From: Carnegiea gigantea | Taxonomy: Eukaryota > Streptophyta > Magnoliopsida > Caryophyllales > Cactaceae | Reading direction: 5' to 3' | Assembly (NCBI GenBank): GCA_029747015.1 | Contig: JAKOGI010000122.1 | Span: 766,501 to 830,500 of the forward strand | DNA length: 64,000 bases | Shown here: positions 59,306 through 64,000 of the stretch, in pieces | Layout: each line of letters starts with the position of its first letter | How positions within the stretch are numbered: the stretch's first letter is position 1 | Made by a program: the position numbers and the translations under genes | Notes under the pieces: generated by a model | Seen by the model: the letters and a program-made list of their open reading frames with translations, nothing else | Told to the model about the DNA's origin: nothing | The model's database searches: none

Positions 59306-60387
59306 TGTTATTTTTAATTGCCAAATAATGTAAATTATACCCCAACTTGTGTATTTGGGGGCCCACCAAAGTGATATGAAAAAATTGGGTCTGAAATAAA
59401 AAGGAGAACAAAAGAGAGCACAAGAGAAGCTGACCCAATGAGCCTAATCCAAATTGGGCTGGTTCCCTTATTTTCCTACTCTCTGAGTTTTTCTCTATCT
59501 AAATAGGATTAATTAATCAGAATCTTAGTTGGATTAGTTTATGCATTTGATTAATCGGAATCCTCATTGAATTAATTCATTCGTTTAGATTAACCTTAAT
59601 GTTACTAGGATTAGATCTCCTTTCTTTAAACTAATTCAAATTATTCCCTCAACCACTATAAAAAGAGGGTTGCCCCTTGGGTTAGAATCATCAAATTAAC
59701 ACCAAGTTCCCACTTGTTAGAGTATTAAAAATCACAAGAGATTTCTGATAAAAGAGTAGTGTAAATTAGATAGGTAAAGAGTATGACAAATCTCATGTAA
59801 AACATACACATTGAAGGCATTGAGTATGAGAGATTAGGGTAATCATTAAACGGTGTCGCTTTTATAGGTTCTCAAGTACATTAGGTGGGTTATCTTGAGG
59901 ACGTAATTTAAATCTTCCCTTATCTTTTTGCCTTCTTTCATTTCATAATTTTTGATTCCAAGTTTGATGAAGATGTAATTTTTAGGTAGCTCCCCGCTCA
60001 CTGTAAATTCTACTTTATTTGAATTTTTGTAGACTAGCACTTTTCCATTGATTTGTGTTATTTGACATGATTGACACTAATATGCTACATGGCTATGTGA
60101 TAGTGTAACTCACATCTAATTTTCAGTATAGATTAGCATAGGTCACTGATGAGGGGTCGTGATGTGATGCATTTTATCATGTCATCATACCACCAGCCCC
60201 AAATCTTGATCCTTAGTTTGGGCTTATGGAGCTAAGATGATCGTTATGCTAAGGATTACTTGGGGTCTTTCAAAAACATTTTTGGGGTAAACTAGCAGTC
60301 CCTTTTGTGGTTCCATTCATTTGTCCCTGTTGGTTTATGGTTTGCTTTAAAGAGTCAACTTGGTTTGCAAGTTTTTTCTAAAACTCA
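59306..60387 (+). repeat. 5' LTR of Tat/Ogre-like element
   Basis: Starts TGTTATTTTTAATTGCC and ends CTAAAACTCA, next to the PBS. A clear TATA box lies at 59657. Its partner LTR is outside the window, so the left edge is inferred from the end of the older LTR. Confidence 0.65.
59657..59665 (+). promoter_or_regulatory. TATA box of Tat/Ogre-like LTR
   Basis: TATAAAAAG, preceded by C/T-rich 'ttccctcaaccac' and followed by 'agggttgcccc', like the start of the LTR transcript. Confidence 0.65.
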
Positions 60388-60403
60388 TTGGCGACTCTAT
60401 TAG
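60388..60403 (+). other. Primer-binding site, tRNA-Arg type
   Basis: TTGGCGACTCTATTAG; Tat/Ogre elements use TTGGCGACTCCxCTGGGGA. The first ten bases match exactly. Confidence 0.75.
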
Positions 60404-62030
60404 TTTAAACTTCATGATTTTCTTATTTTCACTATTTATTTTTTTTTACTGTATTTTCTATTAAATTAGGCAAATTGGATTGGGATCCCTACAATAGAAC
60501 TACCTAGACCTGGATTCAGGATTAGTTCTGGCCTAAGAACCCGATCCCTATTTAGGTTCTTAGATGAAACCAACAGGCAATTCCTGGACTAGATAGTAGC
60601 AACTGGCAGGGTCTAGCCAAGGGTAGCCTCTAGCTTGGGAACTTGGTCGGGTTGCTTGATCATATCCTGAGTACGACTTTAGACCTACAGTTTGCCTATA
60701 ATGTGCCTTTTTTCCTAAAAATAATAAATAAATAAATAAATCTGATTTAAGTCCAAAACAAAACCCCTAGAAATCGAATCCCGTCATTCATGGGACCTCA
60801 GCACAGGATAGGTTCCCTGAGGTCAGGGCCCTTACACTACGACTCCACTTGGAACGCTTTTTAAAAGAGAGCGAGACTTGAAATTCAATACAGGAAATTA
60901 TTTTAGTTACACTTGCATTAGGCGTTTTTGCATTAAAGTGATGCCCTAATAGGATTAACAGCGCCTCTAGGATTAAACTTCACTATTGCCATTGGAAAAA
61001 AACATTTGGTTAACTTGGTGGGTGCATTTAGACCTCCAATTGAGCCTATGACTATTTCACTGACTCATAAAACACCTCCAAGTCCATAAGATTTAGAAAG
61101 GCAACCAAAATGCTCCAGTCTTAACACGTACCCCATGGATGACGTACGAAACATTTGGGTTGTGAAAGGACTGCTCTAAACCTTACTTGAACTACCCATA
61201 ACTCAGACTTATTGTCTAAGATGGAACTCATATGTTTGGTTGAATGTCTTTTTGTATAACTTATCTTCATTAGCCCTAAGACTATGAGTTGATGCTTTAC
61301 GTCTCACGAGAGCCAAGGTTAGGAAAAGTCAAACTTAGTGACTAAGGTTAAGAGTCAAAGCCAATTGAGCCATAGGGGGCCCTTGACCTTGGATCCAAAT
61401 TGGTTCTAGCCTTAGTTTAGGGTATATGAGGTCACAATAGAGGACTCGTTGGAGCTTGAAAGAGCTCGCTTGGGTGTTCTAAAAAAAAATGGGAGGCATT
61501 CGCATTCCATCGATGCCTAGGGAATGGATAGAGTTTAGGCTTACTTTAGGAGAACCTTGTTGGGATTTCTATAGTCTATTGGCATAGGCTTGAGTCAAAA
61601 TTTAGCAGAAGGGCAGAAGTCAGTTTTTAGCAATTATGAAATCCGACCAGTGTCCTAGAGTCTGTTTCCATTCGCTGAGTTTGAATTTAGCTTAAAAAGG
61701 TAGAGCTCAGGGCGTCAATTTTGGGGGCCTAATAGTAAGCTCGGCTAGTAGCCTACAGGCAGGCCTAGACTAGGCAGCTTCCTTTAGGGTATGTTGTGAG
61801 TTAGCATTCATGGTATACAGTCAGCATTATATACTTTTTATATTAGGTTTTTAGTCCTTGAGTTAGCATGCTTGATTTTGAGTCTTTAATTCCCTTTCGA
61901 AAAGTATTTAGATGAGCTAGTCTTGAGCACTTTCCATTATCTATCAGGATAAGCAAGACTAAGAAAATATACAAGTGGAGTCCGTCAATCGGAAGACTTC
62001 TATATTAAGAGCAATCTAAAAGAAACTCCT
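60404..62030 (+). other. Leader region of Tat/Ogre-like element
   Basis: No long open frame. Contains a second 'cgactccacttgg' (60841-60853) resembling the PBS. Confidence 0.5.
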
Positions 62031-62039
62031 CATGTCAAG

Positions 62040-63470
62040 TCAAAGCCAACATTGAGCAACATATGTTACGGATAATAATGAGATTGATCAACTTATGAAG
62101 ATGTTAAAAAGGATGCAAACCAAAATAGAGGACAGGCAGAAGAAGATGGAGATGATGTCCATCATGCTCCATAACCTCACTAAAGAATCCTAAGGTGAAA
62201 ATAGTGAGCAACCTACGCTGAGAAGGGGAAGGATAATGGAGAAGGAGACTTAGAGACTAAGAAAGAAGAATAAGTAAAAAATAGCACTCCTCAAACTGAC
62301 ACATAAATATATCAAATATAACAACTACTTAAGGAATTTTCAATGTTCAACAATTATATTAATGACTATACAGGATTTGTTTCAATTCTAAAAGGGAGGT
62401 TACCCGAAGTTCACTAAACTAGACATCAAGTTCCATGGAACCTCGAAAATTCTCACCATAATGTAAAGAACTTTATAGTGCAATATGCATTGACTATAAA
62501 AGGGATTAATAAGGACACCTTCCACATCACATTTCCTTAGACCCTTGACAAGGATGTGATGAGGTTATACAGTTATATGGACCCATGAAAGGTCATGAAT
62601 TGGGGTGATCGTTGTAGGGACTTCTTACATCAGAATTTATATAATGGTGATTCCCAATCACACTCACTTACTTGCAGTTGATCAAACATGAAGAAAAGGA
62701 ATGGTTTTCTAATGACCTTACTAGATGAAGGGTAATAGCTGCTCACATAGTAGGTCAACCTTTAGAAGCCAACTAAGTGAGGCTATTAATTAAGAATCAT
62801 TAACCTATGTATAGGCAGCGCATACGATTTGCGCTGTTTGAAAATTTCATAATATTGAGGAATGTAGGTATGTTAGTGGTGGAAGAACTGGCTAGATAAG
62901 CACCTATAAAGACTATATTAGCAATTCAAAAGGCACCTACCAGAAAAGGATAAAAAGGCAAGTAGCTCCAAGGAAGTGTGTGCGATAAATCTACACTGAG
63001 TATACACCCATAGTGAGCACTTACACACTTAAGCTCTGGAATGACTATTGCCCAAAGGAGAAATTGACCACCTTAAGATCAAGACAGAGACTAATGCTCC
63101 TAGGCTATCTAATTCCTTTTATCCAATAAAGTACTATAAATTGGTGTGATACTGAAAACTACTACATTTCTATGAATAGACTACAGAGGATATTCAAGTC
63201 AGGAAAACTCCCATCGCTTAAGGCAACTCAGAAGCCCAATAATGACAAAAATTCACTTAGAGAGCATGAAGGCATCTATACTATCACGAATGATCAAAAA
63301 AACGAGTGGGATCCATCCATGCTAATACAAACCGTTCGTGGGCCGGACTCAAGGGTAAGCATACCACCAGAATTTCAAAAGTTCATGGATCAGAGGAAAA
63401 TGATGTCGAGGATTTATATGAAACCCATGAATGCTATTTCCTTGTTGAAATAAGCGATGATGATTTCTAG
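62040..63470 (+). pseudogene. Tat/Ogre-like gag (broken)
   Basis: A Lys/Met-rich coiled coil at 62085-62165 (EIDQLMKMLKRMQTKIEDRQ) opens gag. The core is degenerate, with the KFTKLDIKFHGT-like entry at 62410, a TFPQTLDKDVMRLYSYMDP-like block at about 62520-62585 and W-x-D-R-C-R at about 62600. A further open part (63172-63453) reads RLQRIFKSGKLPSLKATQKP, characteristic of the post-gag segment, then ends at TAA 63451. Confidence 0.62.
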
Positions 63471-64000
63471 GGGCAAAATGAAGAATAAGACCTTTGGAGA
63501 GAGGAAGACCAAGCTAATGTCCAACATCTCATGAAAGTTTGATATCACTAAGCAAAAGAAGGGACACAACAGGCCCTAAAAGGGGAAAGGGATGACAGTC
63601 CAAGAAGAGGATCTAGTGCTAAAGTCACGAATGTTTGGCTATGGAGAACTGGTAAAAGGCTAGGAATCCAGAAAGACTAACTCTCAATGCCTTCAACTCA
63701 TCTAAGAGCATATAATAATTCAAAAGGGCCAGTGTTCGACACTATCCTCCTTCTCATTTATATAGGTCTAGTTAAAAAGAATATAGAATTTTAAGTTTTG
63801 GATATTCCAGTTGCATTTAACTTGAATGATAAACGGGCATGAGGCAGTTCCATCTACCCTACACCAGAAGTGAAGATGCTAATAAACAGGTGGTCACTAT
63901 TAGAGAGGATAACTTGTTTGCTACAAACACTAACAAGGGGCTAGTGTTGGAGATAGGCCTTGATCGTAACGATAAGGAACTCTATAACTTTGAAATAGAG
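63471..64000 (+). other. Downstream interior of Tat/Ogre-like element, cut by window end
   Basis: Degenerate coding-like sequence (for example NTNKGLVLEIGLDRN-type text near 63930). No protease active site identified before the end. Confidence 0.4.

Larger units (their letters stand above)
59306..64000 (+). mobile_element. Tat/Ogre-like Ty3 retrotransposon, partial at window end
   Basis: LTR 59306-60387 is followed by a tRNA-Arg type PBS, a long 1.6-kb leader, and a degenerate gag with coiled-coil N-terminus. tRNA-Arg priming and a long leader are features of Tat/Ogre elements. Protease onward is not recognisable before the window ends. Confidence 0.72.

Overview
This window is eukaryotic nuclear DNA from a flowering plant. 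Evidence: Ty3/gypsy and Ty1/copia LTR retrotransposons with plant-type primer-binding sites, two CACTA transposons, a PIF/Harbinger element, a plant L1-type LINE, a Cassandra-type TRIM with 5S-rRNA-like LTRs, a multi-exon plant cytochrome P450, and the first exon of a plant MYST histone acetyltransferase. I cannot name the species. I see no intact protein-coding gene, tRNA, CRISPR array or prokaryotic feature. The window is a stack of nested, mostly dead transposable elements around one broken host gene.

Region 1 (871-22059). A minus-strand chromovirus-like Ty3 element (LTRs at 871-1094 plus 15284-16110, and at 20815-22059) has its left LTR split by a plus-strand Athila-like Ty3 element (1095-15283; LTRs about 1.43 kb, PBS matching tRNA-Asp). 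That element carries in its gag a 3.65-kb CACTA transposon (4824-8475). The CACTA element in turn holds the promoter-side sequence, first exon and donor splice site of a MYST histone acetyltransferase gene (HAM1/HAM2 type). This gives four layers of nesting.

Region 2 (22060-28250). A minus-strand cytochrome P450 of the CYP85 clan (CYP88/CYP728-like) can be followed exon by exon from 28013 to 22695. It has at least two in-frame stops and a lost I-helix acidic residue, so it is a pseudogene. Its large intron (24118-26230) contains a Cassandra-like TRIM (25361-26121).

Region 3 (28250-40440). A minus-strand L1-type LINE is interrupted near its 3' end by a plus-strand chromovirus with 2.7-kb LTRs (28473-38950) and a perfect 5-bp target duplication (AAATC). 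Its interior is badly decayed: a reverse transcriptase scrap, a long (AT)n tract, an internal copy of its own LTR-end/PBS junction, and the integrase tail.

Region 4 (41552-51375). A PIF/Harbinger element (TSD TAA, imperfect TIRs, dead DDE transposase and probable Myb-like ORF) is followed by a decayed, nearly complete copia element.

Region 5 (52021-64000). A minus-strand Ty3 element retaining only gag and protease has its left LTR split by a TNP2-type CACTA element (52372-56895, TSD AGA). Its right LTR is cut at 59305 by a Tat/Ogre-like Ty3 element (tRNA-Arg PBS) that runs off the window end.

The premature stops in the Athila-like pol are almost all TAG or TAA where related proteins have Gln, or Trp changed to stop. 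This is the pattern expected from C-to-T decay at methylated sites.
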